The translations under genes were made by a program, and so were the position numbers. From Clostridiales bacterium UBA6363 (lineage in GTDB: Bacteria; Bacillota; Clostridia; UBA1381): a DNA stretch of 22,198 bases. The stretch covers positions 1,496-23,693 of the forward strand of contig DJRJ01000077.1 of NCBI GenBank assembly GCA_002438865.1, in the 5' to 3' direction. The notes beneath the pieces were generated by a model. That model was not told the DNA's origin. It ran no database searches and saw only the letters and a program-made list of their open reading frames with translations. Below, one piece after another: positions 1-8,827 of the stretch (position 1 is the stretch's first letter; every line of letters starts with the position of its first letter).

Positions 1-3000
1 TTTCCTGCGGAATATAAATTCCCGTGCCGGCGTATGTAATCTTTGCGGTTGCGCCGTCCGGTATATTCTCTGCCGTTGCCGAAACCGTGTCGCCGTAGGT
101 GTAACTGCGCTTGTTAAGCACAATTTTTCCGCTTGCCGGAGCTTTTTCTATTATAAGCGTACCGCTTGCAGAACCTTTGTAATTCGGATTTGTTGTTTCC
201 GCCTTAACCTTGTACTTGCCTGCGTTTACGGGTACTTCCTCGCTGCCGTCGTATGTGACTTTATAGTCGTCCGAAACCATACGGTCATCGCTCGGAGCAA
301 CGCTTACCTCCGTCACCATGCCGTAAATCTGTTCTAAACGGTCAAGTTCAAACGTAACGTTTTTCGGCATTGCGGTAAATATGACCTTAGCCGAAACCTC
401 GTTGTAGTTTTCGCTTGTTTTAACCGCTTCGATTTCAATTCTGCCCGTTCCCGTAACGGTAACCGTGCCGTCCTCGGATATGCTTGCATTTCCGCTTGCC
501 GACCACGTAACCGTTCCGTTGTCCGCACCGCCGTTTGCCTCAAGCTTGAATGTGTCGCCGTATTCCACCGTTCCGGGCAATGCCGTGATTACAAGCTGAT
601 TTTGCGTTGCCTCTTTAACGGTTACGGTTATATCGCCTTGAGTTTTTACGTAGTTTGTCGGATCGTCCAAAACTATTGTTGCGGTGTATGTTCCCGCACG
701 GTTCGGCTTTGCAGCGTATTCAACGGTAAACCCGTCAAATATTCTGCCGTTTTCATCAGTTGCCGTAACGCTTACTTCCTTGTCTGTACCGTCATATACA
801 AATGTAGTCTGACCGATTGTAAAGTTTACGTTTAACGGCTTTATGTCTGCACTTGCAGCTGCCGTAACGTTTCCTAACGTGTAGTTTGCGGCTTTCGCAC
901 CCGTAAGAGCGCTTGCAGTGAATGTAACCGTTTTGCCGTCGCCTGCATTTTTGTCCGCAAATTCTGCATTTCCCGAAATATCCACAAGACCCTTGTCGCA
1001 CGAAAGCACCTCGGGAATTTCGGTTACGGTTGCCTGTGCGCTTACAGTGCCGTCATACTTTTTGCCTGATGCCGAAATATCGCATTTTGTAATTTCAATC
1101 GGCTCAATGCTTACGGTTGTCTGCAATGAATTTGTGCTTAAAGTATAATGCTCCGTGTCGCTTAATGTAATTCCCGAAACATATACAAGCTTTCCGTTGC
1201 CTGCGTCGGGGTTTATCATTGTACCGCTTGCTGACGCCGTAACCGTTTCTCCGATCTTAACGTTGTCAAGCTCAATTGCAACATCGACTCCGTTTGTTCC
1301 GTCGTACACTCTTTTACCGTCGCTGTAGGCAGCCTTTGCCGACGGAGTTAAAATTCTCTGCTTTGCTTTAAAAGTCTTGTTTGCAAATCTTGTGTTGTAT
1401 CCGTCAAGCTCGCTTTTAGCACGGATTGTCACATTGCCCACACCGTTTATCGTAACAATACCGTTTGTTGAGTCAATGCTTGCAATGTCACCGCCCTCGG
1501 TGATTTCGTACGAAACATTTCCGACTGCCGCCGCCGTTACTCTGAAGGTATCGCCGTAATAAACGTTTTCGGGAACGTTTTCGATTGCGAATATGTCCTG
1601 AGAAGCTTTTACAATCTTAAGCGTTGCTTCAAACGGTAAAACAACATAGTTTTCGTTCAATCCGCCGTTAAGCACAATGCTTATTGTGTATTCGCCCGGA
1701 TTTTTTGCCTCGTCTGCGCCGTTGTATTTAACGGTGTAGTTTGAGCTGTCGAAAATTCTGCCGTTTGCCATAGCCGATATGTCGGCATTCTGTGCAGTGC
1801 CGTCAAAGGTGCGTGTTGTCACCTTTGCGCATATAACCGTTATCTCCGTTTTTTCTATTGTTCCGCCGACAGTTCCCTTTAATAAGTTCACATCGTCTGC
1901 GAGAACGTATTTGTCTGCGTCTTTTCCGGAAATGCCCGTTATTTCGTAGCTTACGGTTCTTGCTCCGGCGTTTTCGCTGTCAAATTCAGCGGTAATCTGT
2001 GCATTGACTATGTCGTTTTCGTCAACCTTGTTCTTAAGCACAGCCTTAACGGATGCCGTTTTTGTTCCGTCATATTTTTTCACTTCGGGAGTGATTTCAA
2101 AATCAGCTTGCGTAAGCTCCTTTCTTACGTTTACGGTGTAGCTTGCGTAAACGGGAGTTGCGCCCTCCATTGTGCTTGTTGCGGTGATTGTGGCAGTACC
2201 GCTCTTTTTTGCGGTAACTTCACCGTTTTGATTTACCGCCGCAACGTCCGTATCGGAGGACTCGTAAGTAACCGTTGAGCTGTTTTCGTTCTTTAATGTA
2301 TTTGTATATGTTTCTCCCGTTTTAAGGTTTACAACGCCTTTTGCAAACGAAATCGGCTTTTGCGAAACATCGCTTGACGCTTTAATATCCATAAAGCCTA
2401 CGTTGGTACATCTGGAATTCGGAAGATCCGTGTTGCCGTCTTTTACCTCATATACAAAATCCATTCCGTAGTTTTTCGCATTTTCGCCCTCAAGCGAAAT
2501 AACGTATAAATATCTGCCTGCCGCAATTGTTTTGCTTACGGGCACTGTTGACGCAAGCTTGCCGGAGTTTTCGTCAACAAGATAGTATTTAACGGTAAAA
2601 TCGTCGCTTGTAAGCCACTTTGAATTTGACGATACCGTTATTTTTCTTTCAACGCCGGGCGCATATCTGTGTTCGGTGTTTGAAACATTAAGCTTTAGCC
2701 TGGTCATGCTGATACCAATGTAGTGTTGTTCATCATCTGAATATTGATTGTAGTTGTTGTCACCCGAATATTCTACCGAAAAGTTGTAAAAACCTGCGGA
2801 AAGCGGAGAAGTATCCGGGGAACGGTCGGGCAGGCTGAACTCAAAGCTTCCGTCGGGGTTAAGATCGATTGTTTTCTTGAATACCTCCGTCGGTGCAACA
2901 ACACCTGTAGTTCCCGTTACGGTTATTTGACCTGTCGGCGCTTTTGCGCTTGTTGCCGAGCTGTCAGTGTTCACAACCTTGCCGGCAATCTTTTTTTCGT

Positions 3001-5413
3001 CCTCGTAGAGGTATGCCGCCTTAAAAGGCTCTGTATAGTCAATCTTAGCGTCCGCTTTTAATATTGTAAAGCTCGTTGCAGCCGAAATAGAGTTGTAGTT
3101 TCCACCTTTAAGCGTTATGAAAACAGAGTATGTACCGGCTTCTGTCGGTGCCTCCGATACCGTTTCGATATACGGAGACTTTAAATATTTTATCTTGCTT
3201 GCACTGACTCCCGAACCGTTAATCTCGGTTACCGTCACACCTTTCGGCGTGCCGTCATAGACGGGCAGTGCGGGGACAACAACCGTGTAATCCCTGTTTA
3301 CTTCCGGGTTGATTGCCATTACAGCATATGAAACTGTTCTTGAGCCTTTGTAATTGCCGTCTGTCGCCGTAACGGTAACCGAGTAGTCGCCTACATAAAA
3401 TACATTTCGGGTACCGCTAATGTTAAAGGATTCTGTAATATCAGCGGGCGGATTGGTACTGTTATCATATACTTTTACATCAACAGTCTGAAAACCGCGT
3501 GAGAACGGAATTGAGCAAGGTGCGTTGTTTCCGTTTATTTTAACCGCTATGTTGTCGTCATTCTCAATATCACGCTGATTTACCGTAACCTCCACGTATT
3601 TTGTCAGTTTAAAACCTTCATATTCCGCAGCAATTCCGATTGTGCGCGTTCCTGCCGGCAGATCCGTCAGAATAATTTTTTTGTTTTCGCTGTCTGCGGT
3701 GTACTGACAGCCTGTCGGCAAATCCGTTGCTGTGTAATTAACCGTTCCGCTGTCCGTATATGCGCTCACGTTCACGGCGATTTGCGCAGGATAAACCGCA
3801 CCTATGCTGCCGCTGTCAACCTCGGCGGTAAAATCACGGATAGGAGCCTTCTGCACCGCAACGTTCTGTATTTCCGTCACGCTTGTGTCATCAACCCAAT
3901 CGGTCAGCTTTAAACTGTCGTCAAAATGCCTGTATGCCATATTTGCGCCGATAAAATCGCCTATTGTAAGATTTGGCACCTTAACGTATAAATTGTTGAT
4001 TTTGAATTCAAATATGTTGTTTAGTTTTGCGTTTTCGTCCTCCAAATTCATCGTGCCGATGATTACGGGGGTATTATTGGTAATATCTGCGTCTTTTCCG
4101 AGCGTAATACTTCCTATTTTATAGGCGGCGAAAATGGTTATAAAGTTCCCGTCGGATATTATATCTCTCGATATTTTCATAGACTTGCCGTCGGTAAATG
4201 AAAGCTCATATTTTTCATCATGAGTCGTAAACTCAAAAGCTTTGTCCTTGATTATAAGGTCGTGATCAAGCTCGACGTCTTTAAGAAGCTGCAATGTGTA
4301 CTGTTCGTACGGATCTTTTTCATCAAAGTCGGGTATATATTCTATCGCCTCGTCTATGGTTTCAAAATATTTTTCGGTTTTGTTCAAATCTTTGTCATAG
4401 ATAACCTTAACCGTCATCTGTACACCGCAGTTTTTGCATTTGTAGGCGCTGTCTAAATCATGGTCGCACACTTTTACAACGAGAGTTGCCGAATCAGACA
4501 AATTCGCTTTCCCGACAACGTGAACAAAAAGCGGATAATCTCCTGCCTTGGCGTTCTTTTTCGTTGTTACGGTAATTATCTTTTGATCCGCCGACACCGT
4601 AACCTCTATCGAATTGTCGGTTGCTCCTTTCTGAACATAAGCAGTAAGCTTTTCATCACCGCTGTATTCTACGTGAAATTGCACGGATTGTCCCGTATAT
4701 ACCTCCAGTGAGTCCTCCGTAATAGACGGAACAGGCTCCGCTATCGGCGGTGTTGATGTTTCCTCAATACGGATATGCTTTGCCACAACGCCGTTTACCT
4801 TATATGTATTTTCTTCAAACACTGCGTCCGACATTGTGCCGTTTATGTCCGCCGAACCGGTAATTTTATAGTTTGCTATTGTCGGGATTTCGCTTGAAAT
4901 GTCAACGGCTTTTTCCGTTCCCGATATGTCGAGATATTGACCGCTGTCGGATATTTCTCCCATAATGCCGACTTTTGCTCCGCTTACGGTCAGTCTGCCG
5001 TTTTTGACGTATACCTTGCCGTTTATTGCGTATTCCGCATCGATCGGAGCGGTTACTGTAACATCAACGTCAGCGGCGTCTATATCCAGTTTTCCGTTTA
5101 TTGTACCGTCAACAAATTCCACGGAGCCTTCCGTAGCATATACCCCAAGCTCTGCGCCGTCCTCCACGGTAATCGAAAATCCGTTCATTTCGACCTTGCA
5201 TGGAACATATATTTCCGCCCCGTCGGTTGATACGTTTTTAAGCAGCTCAATCACGTTGCCGTCCTCGGCAGCAGAAAATGCATCATATACATTATCGTAA
5301 TATTCTTCTCCGATTTTAGCAACCATTTCATCGGCAAATATTGCTTGCGGAAACATCGAAACAAGCATTATAACCGATAAAATACAGCTAATCAGTTTGT
5401 TTGTTTTTTTCAT
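1..5413 (-). CDS. Giant secreted Ig-like/YDG/MBG repeat surface protein, 3' end outside window
   Basis: This is an open frame of at least 1804 codons that runs off the left edge, so the C-terminus and any wall anchor are unseen. I followed the frame at several points and saw no break. The start follows GGGAGGAAAACCACACT. Residues 1-27 form a signal peptide (basic MKKTNK, hydrophobic core, cleavage after AIFA). Residues about 33-65 and 340-385 are two 'YYDNVYDAF...VIELLKNV'-type segments common in clostridial beta-helical surface proteins. Further on there are Ig-like modules, a BIG_2-like domain at about 1020-1085, and a long run of YDG/MBG-type modules recognised by YDGT/FDGT (near 718, 1113, 1203, 1371, 1455, 1540) and YGDT motifs. 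A C-x-H...C-x2-C cluster sits near 315-328. Such repeats form extended stalks; the ligand cannot be told. A leader ORF overlaps the start. Confidence 0.9.
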   Translation of the reverse strand, partial: MKKTNKLISCILSVIMLVSMFPQAIFADEMVAKIGEEYYDNVYDAFSAAEDGNVIELLKNVSTDGAEIYVPCKVEMNGFSITVEDGAELGVYATEGSVEFVDGTINGKLDIDAADVDVTVTAPIDAEYAINGKVYVKNGRLTVSGAKVGIMGEISDSGQYLDISGTEKAVDISSEIPTIANYKITGSADINGTMSDAVFEENTYKVNGVVAKHIRIEETSTPPIAEPVPSITEDSLEVYTGQSVQFHVEYSGDEKLTAYVQKGATDNSIEVTVSADQKIITVTTKKNAKAGDYPLFVHVVGKANLSDSATLVVKVCDHDLDSAYKCKNCGVQMTVKVIYDKDLNKTEKYFETIDEAIEYIPDFDEKDPYEQYTLQLLKDVELDHDLIIKDKAFEFTTHDEKYELSFTDGKSMKISRDIISDGNFITIFAAYKIGSITLGKDADITNNTPVIIGTMNLEDENAKLNNIFEFKINNLYVKVPNLTIGDFIGANMAYRHFDDSLKLTDWVDDTSVTEIQNVAVQKAPIRDFTAEVDSGSIGAVYPAQIAVNVSAYTDSGTVNYTATDLPTGCQYTADSENKKIILTDLPAGTRTIGIAAEYEGFKLTKYVEVTVNQRDIENDDNIAVKINGNNAPCSIPFSRGFQTVDVKVYDNSTNPPADITESFNISGTRNVFYVGDYSVTVTATDGNYKGSRTVSYAVMAINPEVNRDYTVVVPALPVYDGTPKGVTVTEINGSGVSASKIKYLKSPYIETVSEAPTEAGTYSVFITLKGGNYNSISAATSFTILKADAKIDYTEPFKAAYLYEDEKKIAGKVVNTDSSATSAKAPTGQITVTGTTGVVAPTEVFKKTIDLNPDGSFEFSLPDRSPDTSPLSAGFYNFSVEYSGDNNYNQYSDDEQHYIGISMTRLKLNVSNTEHRYAPGVERKITVSSNSKWLTSDDFTVKYYLVDENSGKLASTVPVSKTIAAGRYLYVISLEGENAKNYGMDFVYEVKDGNTDLPNSRCTNVGFMDIKASSDVSQKPISFAKGVVNLKTGETYTNTLKNENSSTVTYESSDTDVAAVNQNGEVTAKKSGTATITATSTMEGATPVYASYTVNVRKELTQADFEITPEVKKYDGTKTASVKAVLKNKVDENDIVNAQITAEFDSENAGARTVSYEITGISGKDADKYVLADDVNLLKGTVGGTIEKTEITVICAKVTTRTFDGTAQNADISAMANGRIFDSSNYTVKYNGADEAKNPGEYTISIVLNGGLNENYVVLPFEATLKIVKASQDIFAIENVPENVYYGDTFRVTAAAVGNVSYEITEGGDIASIDSTNGIVTINGVGNVTIRAKSELDGYNTRFANKTFKAKQRILTPSAKAAYSDGKRVYDGTNGVDVAIELDNVKIGETVTASASGTMINPDAGNGKLVYVSGITLSDTEHYTLSTNSLQTTVSIEPIEITKCDISASGKKYDGTVSAQATVTEIPEVLSCDKGLVDISGNAEFADKNAGDGKTVTFTASALTGAKAANYTLGNVTAAASADIKPLNVNFTIGQTTFVYDGTDKEVSVTATDENGRIFDGFTVEYAAKPNRAGTYTATIVLDDPTNYVKTQGDITVTVKEATQNQLVITALPGTVEYGDTFKLEANGGADNGTVTWSASGNASISEDGTVTVTGTGRIEIEAVKTSENYNEVSAKVIFTAMPKNVTFELDRLEQIYGMVTEVSVAPSDDRMVSDDYKVTYDGSEEVPVNAGKYKVKAETTNPNYKGSASGTLIIEKAPASGKIVLNKRSYTYGDTVSATAENIPDGATAKITYAGTGIYIPQE

Positions 5414-5496
5414 AGTGTGGTTTTCCTCCCAAGTGATATTATTTCGCAGTAAATTTCATTTGCCGATATGCGACCTACGGCACTTTTCCCTTTCAT
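5410..5496 (-). CDS. 28-codon upstream leader ORF overlapping the giant surface-protein gene
   Basis: A short frame starts at ATG 5496 (MKGKSAVGRIS..., ending SLGRKTTL) and its TGA overlaps the ATG of the large surface gene as ATGA, the usual geometry for translational coupling. An AAAGGAG lies 11 nt upstream of this ATG; in-frame GTG and TTG codons 9 and 6 nt upstream have tighter spacing, so the peptide may be 30-31 aa. The frame lies wholly in the predicted 5' leader of the large gene and its 3' half contains that gene's ribosome site. I recognise no family. It may be a regulatory leader peptide, or a chance frame over a structured RNA leader. Its translation is inferred from the ribosome site and overlap only. 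Confidence 0.4.
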   Translation of the reverse strand: MKGKSAVGRISANEIYCEIISLGRKTTL

Positions 5497-5550
5497 AGGC
5501 AACACCGCTCCTTTAAAAAATCCGCCCCTGCGGTATAGTCATATATAGTT

Positions 5551-5579
5551 ATTGTAACACATTTTTTCTCCGCTGTCAT
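5551..5579 (-). promoter_or_regulatory. Promoter of the giant surface-protein gene
   Basis: On the minus strand the -35 is ATGACA (5579-5574), followed by a 17-bp spacer and -10 TACAAT (5556-5551). Each hexamer matches the sigma-A consensus at 5 of 6 positions. Transcription would begin near 5544, giving a leader of about 130 nt. Confidence 0.65.
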
Positions 5580-5593
5580 CATACCAAAGTATG
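5580..5593. promoter_or_regulatory. Inverted repeat abutting the -35, possible operator
   Basis: CATACCAAAGTATG is a 5-bp perfect inverted repeat with a 4-nt centre. It directly touches the -35 hexamer and is centred at about -42.5 of the predicted start, the position of class II activator sites. No cognate regulator is identifiable in the window. Confidence 0.35.
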
Positions 5594-5656
5594 AAATGTG
5601 CTATTTCGGTTAAAAAAATTTTCAAACTTGTATAATCCGTGTTTTAGAAAAAAACA

Positions 5657-5686
5657 AAGCAACTAATCAGTTTAGATTAGTTGCTT
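5657..5686 (-). terminator. Intrinsic terminator of the SLH/propeller-MORN operon
   Basis: A perfect 12-bp stem (AAGCAACTAATC and its complement) with a 6-nt loop is followed on the minus strand by TGTTTTTTTC. It lies about 90 bp after the MORN gene stop and isolates that operon from the surface gene downstream. Between it and the MORN stop (5687-5774) I see only AT-rich sequence. Confidence 0.85.
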
Positions 5687-5774
5687 CAATATAGGTGTTG
5701 GTATTTTGCTATTGTTTGTTCAATCAATTTTGATATATAAATATTTTATGCTTTCAATACGCTGTTTAATTATA

Positions 5775-6947
5775 TTATTTATAATCACCATAATTCCATT
5801 CGCCATCATATACTACACTACCATCTGAATTATACAAAGTTCCTTTTCCATGTTTCTTTCCCAATTTATAGTTACCTTTATACTCCAAATTTCCATTGCT
5901 GTAATAACTGCACCCATATCCATCTTTTTGACCGTTCTTCATTTCACAGTCATATATTAATTTACCGCAAGCATACATTTTGCTTTTTCCGTTTTCTTCG
6001 CCATTTTTAAATTCACTCACAATAACTGCATCGTACTGCGGATCATTTAGCTTAATTTTATCAATAGAGCCGGCTGAATAAATATGCTTTTCCAGATAGG
6101 CATAATATGAATTCCCCTGTCCGTCAAATTCTCCCTTTTTAAACATACCATCATAATCAATATAGTTTAACCAACCGCAATAATATTCTTTTATAGTATC
6201 ATCAGAAACTTTATTTCCGCAAAGCTTATCTAACAAATAACATTCTTCAACTTCAGGTTCGTTATATCGCAAACCGTAGCCATCAAAACGTCCCTCACTG
6301 AAATTGCCGATATATACCAAATTGTAATATACTCCATCTATTTCCAAAGCACCATATGTCCCGCCGGCAGAATCAAGATTAACATCAGACTTTTTAAGCA
6401 ACATACCGACTCCGTCCGGATAATTATCCTTTTTAGCCCCTGCATACTTGTATTTACTATCATCGACGGTCGCCTTGTAACGGGCAGCACCTAAAATATT
6501 ATCCGTTGAAACAGAGCAGAAATCTTCACCTAAAGCATTCATATTTTTAAGTAATGCCTTTCTTTCTTTAGGAAAATTGTTTAATTCTATTCCGTTTTGT
6601 TTTGCATATTTTATTTGCTGTGCAAGAAAATAGAAATCATCGTTTGATTGTTCTTCATTATGCGGATTATTATTAGTTTTAACATTGTCAGCACTCTGCG
6701 TTTGTGTGTTGTTTTCAACGCTTGTTTCTTTATCTTTCCTGCATGACTTGACAATTGCAAAAAACAAAATTATTATAAGTCCCCAAATCAAAACTTTTTT
6801 AAGACAACCGCCTGCAGAAAATTCACCGTTATTTATATCCTCCACAGTGTAATTAATCGAATCTTTTAAATTTTCTTTTTCTTGTTTTGCTGCATCTCGA
6901 AATTTCTCCCAGTTTTCCCTATATATATCTTTTAAATTGTCACTCAT
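5775..6947 (-). CDS. Membrane-anchored MORN-repeat protein
   Basis: The protein has 390 aa. Residues 1-50 are polar, charged and probably cytoplasmic; 51-67 (VLIWGLIIILFFAIVKS) is one membrane segment followed by a basic CRKDK. The rest would be outside the membrane if the usual orientation holds. After a low-complexity N/Q/E/D linker come MORN-type repeats: FSEGRFDGYGLRY (near 215-227), KKGEFDGQGNSYY, MKNGQKDGYGCSYYSNG, YKLGKKHGKGTLYNSDG and a final YDGEWNYG. MORN repeats form elongated beta-sheet rods that often bind lipids or partner proteins; the role here is unknown. It lies 66 bp after the SLH/propeller gene on the same strand with no clear promoter between, so the two are probably one operon. 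The coding sequence is clearly AT-richer than genes to either side. The ribosome site (GGCGAGTGGGG) is weak, suggesting dependence on upstream translation. Confidence 0.85.
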   Translation of the reverse strand: MSDNLKDIYRENWEKFRDAAKQEKENLKDSINYTVEDINNGEFSAGGCLKKVLIWGLIIILFFAIVKSCRKDKETSVENNTQTQSADNVKTNNNPHNEEQSNDDFYFLAQQIKYAKQNGIELNNFPKERKALLKNMNALGEDFCSVSTDNILGAARYKATVDDSKYKYAGAKKDNYPDGVGMLLKKSDVNLDSAGGTYGALEIDGVYYNLVYIGNFSEGRFDGYGLRYNEPEVEECYLLDKLCGNKVSDDTIKEYYCGWLNYIDYDGMFKKGEFDGQGNSYYAYLEKHIYSAGSIDKIKLNDPQYDAVIVSEFKNGEENGKSKMYACGKLIYDCEMKNGQKDGYGCSYYSNGNLEYKGNYKLGKKHGKGTLYNSDGSVVYDGEWNYGDYK

Positions 6948-7013
6948 TTTGCCCCACTCGCCTAAAATATTTAAAATACTTTTTCATCATTTGTGTTTGA
7001 ATTTTCTGCACAA

Positions 7014-8675
7014 TTACTTGTTTTTGCTTATTTTTCTGAATGCAGAATTGTCTATATCATAAAAAATTATTTCATCGTTTGAATTTACATACATTTTTCG
7101 TGCCTGTAGACGAATAGGTTTTCGGTCTGTTATTTCTATATCGTCAAGAAAAATCTCTCCGTCTTTTTTACCCGAAAAATCCAAATGTACAAGGCTGTCG
7201 TTATTAGACTCAACGTAAAAACCTTTTTCATTACAGCCTATGCAAGATCCGCCGCAGTCAATGATTTGTTCCATCTCATTAAAATCATATTTATAAACAC
7301 CGCCGCTACATGCAAGATAAAGCTTTCCGTTTTTCTCAATACAGTTAAAAATACTGCCTATATCTTCGCCGTCATACCAACGATCTTCAATAGGATAACC
7401 ATTTCCTTTGTCAATGTAATAATGACCATACTCTTGAAACCAAATTTCATCATCATTTACAAAAATAATCGTATCATTATCGCCAAACTCCCCGCCACCA
7501 GATAAAGTACAATCATACTCTTTATCAGATACAATTTCTTTATCGGAAGCATCTATCAGAACTGCCTTTTCGTCATCGTCCGAGAAGTCGTCTGAATGGG
7601 ATATGCCGCATGAAACAAGCACTCTGTCTGCGCTTTGATCATAAAACACCCGCGATATCCAATCAATTTCATATTCATTATCATTATATAAAATACTTTC
7701 ACCTATTTTTATTTGTTGCTTGCATTCGCCCGATACGGTATTTAATTCATACACACCGCCGTTATCAATAAAATAAATACTGTCATTCAATTGAGCTGAA
7801 AAATAAGTATAATAAATTGCTTTATACTGTTTTTTTAATTTTGCAAGGGTTTCGACTTTATACGATTTTACTTCTTCCTGTTCTTCTTCAGCCGGCTCGG
7901 CGGTTTTCTCCGGCTGTTCGGATTTATTGTCTTCTTCCGCTTTGTCACTAACTGCTGTCTGTTTTGTATTGTCAGCTTGCACCGGCTCCGGCGATACCGC
8001 TGCGGTTTTATCGTTTTTTATCGGCTCTGTAGGCGCAGTTACGGTCTTATCTGCATTTCCATGCTGAAAAGCTCTGTAAAGCAGGGCTGACGCTTCCGCT
8101 CTTGTCAATGTATCCTGTCCCCTGAAAGTATTGTCCTCAAAACCTGATATAAGATTATTTTGTATTGCAACCGAAACATAGCCTTTTGCATAATTTGAAA
8201 TGCTGTCCTTATCTTTAAATTTGCTTAAGTTTGAGTAGTCTACTTCCGATAAGTCATATCCTTTCAAGCGCACCATAGCAACAGTGACATCTTCACGTGT
8301 TGCCGCTTGGCTCGGTCTGTATGTGCCGTCCGTGTATCCCGTAAGATAATTTTTTGCGGCATTTACGTATGCATTTGCCCAATGGTTTGCCATATCGTTG
8401 AAATACACCGCATTATCGGAAACCTTTACTCCGGCTGCGTCTACCATAATCTTTGCCCACTCCGCACGTGAAACTGCTTTGTCGGGTTTAAATGACCCGT
8501 CATCATATCCGTTAATCGCACCCCGCTGTGCAAGATCGGCAACATATACAAACGCCCAGTGATCCTTTTGCACATCCCAGAATTTCTGAGGATAATTATC
8601 CGCATCTTTTGCATATGCGCTTTGACCAAGTAAAAAGGCGGATAAAATTAAACAAGTAATTTTTTTCATCTTCAT
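7014..8675 (-). CDS. Secreted SLH-domain protein with beta-propeller-like C-terminal half
   Basis: The protein has 553 aa. Residues 1-22 are a signal peptide (cleavage after AYA). Three SLH repeats follow at about 32-80 (FWDVQKDHWAFVYV...), 90-140 (YFNDMANHWANAYV...) and 150-203 (FKDKDSISNYAKGYV...); these normally bind pyruvylated secondary cell-wall polymer. Residues about 206-280 are an acidic Pro/Glu/Lys linker. Residues about 281-553 contain repeating short beta motifs (DSIYFIDNGGVYELN, KLYLACSGGVYKYD, KGFYVESNNDSLVHLD) resembling the DUF5050/beta-propeller type. It is therefore a wall-anchored display protein with a probable binding or sensor head. AAAGGA lies just before ATG-AAG-ATG; either ATG could start. 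It has no convincing promoter of its own in the present orientation of the cassette at 8696-8846. It heads the probable operon with the MORN gene. Confidence 0.9.
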   Translation of the reverse strand: MKMKKITCLILSAFLLGQSAYAKDADNYPQKFWDVQKDHWAFVYVADLAQRGAINGYDDGSFKPDKAVSRAEWAKIMVDAAGVKVSDNAVYFNDMANHWANAYVNAAKNYLTGYTDGTYRPSQAATREDVTVAMVRLKGYDLSEVDYSNLSKFKDKDSISNYAKGYVSVAIQNNLISGFEDNTFRGQDTLTRAEASALLYRAFQHGNADKTVTAPTEPIKNDKTAAVSPEPVQADNTKQTAVSDKAEEDNKSEQPEKTAEPAEEEQEEVKSYKVETLAKLKKQYKAIYYTYFSAQLNDSIYFIDNGGVYELNTVSGECKQQIKIGESILYNDNEYEIDWISRVFYDQSADRVLVSCGISHSDDFSDDDEKAVLIDASDKEIVSDKEYDCTLSGGGEFGDNDTIIFVNDDEIWFQEYGHYYIDKGNGYPIEDRWYDGEDIGSIFNCIEKNGKLYLACSGGVYKYDFNEMEQIIDCGGSCIGCNEKGFYVESNNDSLVHLDFSGKKDGEIFLDDIEITDRKPIRLQARKMYVNSNDEIIFYDIDNSAFRKISKNK

Positions 8676-8695
8676 TAAGTCCTTTCTTGTCCCTT

Positions 8696-8714
8696 AAAAG
8701 TATAGGTTTTTGGT
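8696..8714 (+). repeat. Left inverted repeat of the cassette (IR-L)
   Basis: The sequence is AAAAGTATAGGTTTTTGGT, a perfect reverse complement of 8828-8846. Its inner side, with two more bases, reads GGTTTTTGGTAA, close to the Hin-family hix half-site (about GGTTTTTGATAA, recalled from memory). Confidence 0.9.
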
Positions 8715-8768
8715 AAAATCAAAAATATCAAATTTATTGTCTAATATGCTGAAAGTTTATTAAATATA

Positions 8769-8797
8769 TTGACAATGCAGAAAAAGTGTGCTACAAT
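8769..8797 (+). promoter_or_regulatory. Promoter inside the invertible cassette
   Basis: A perfect -35 TTGACA (8769-8774), a 17-bp spacer and -10 TACAAT (8792-8797) form one of the two best sigma-A-like promoters in the window. The start would be near 8804. In this orientation it transcribes through the right repeat into the recombinase gene in antisense; no plus-strand gene begins before the amidase at 9567. Confidence 0.8.
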
Positions 8798-8827
8798 TTT
8801 CCAAGAAATAAAATATTATTTTAATCA

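Noticed and set aside
602..5300. Numerous plus-strand frames of 60-111 codons across the left 5.3 kb.
   Set aside because: They are antisense to one continuous minus-strand frame with clear repeat domains, have no ribosome sites of note and show no recognisable domains.
5414..5544. A cyclic-di-GMP or other known riboswitch in the leader of the giant surface gene.
   Set aside because: The conserved core motifs of the riboswitch classes I know could not be matched.
5690..5703. TATAGGTGTTGGTA, similar to part of the 19-bp repeat of the invertible cassette, in the same orientation as the left copy. It could have been a third site bracketing the whole operon.
   Set aside because: It is one base shorter, has a mismatch, lacks the flanking bases, and lies in AT-rich sequence where such similarity is easily random.
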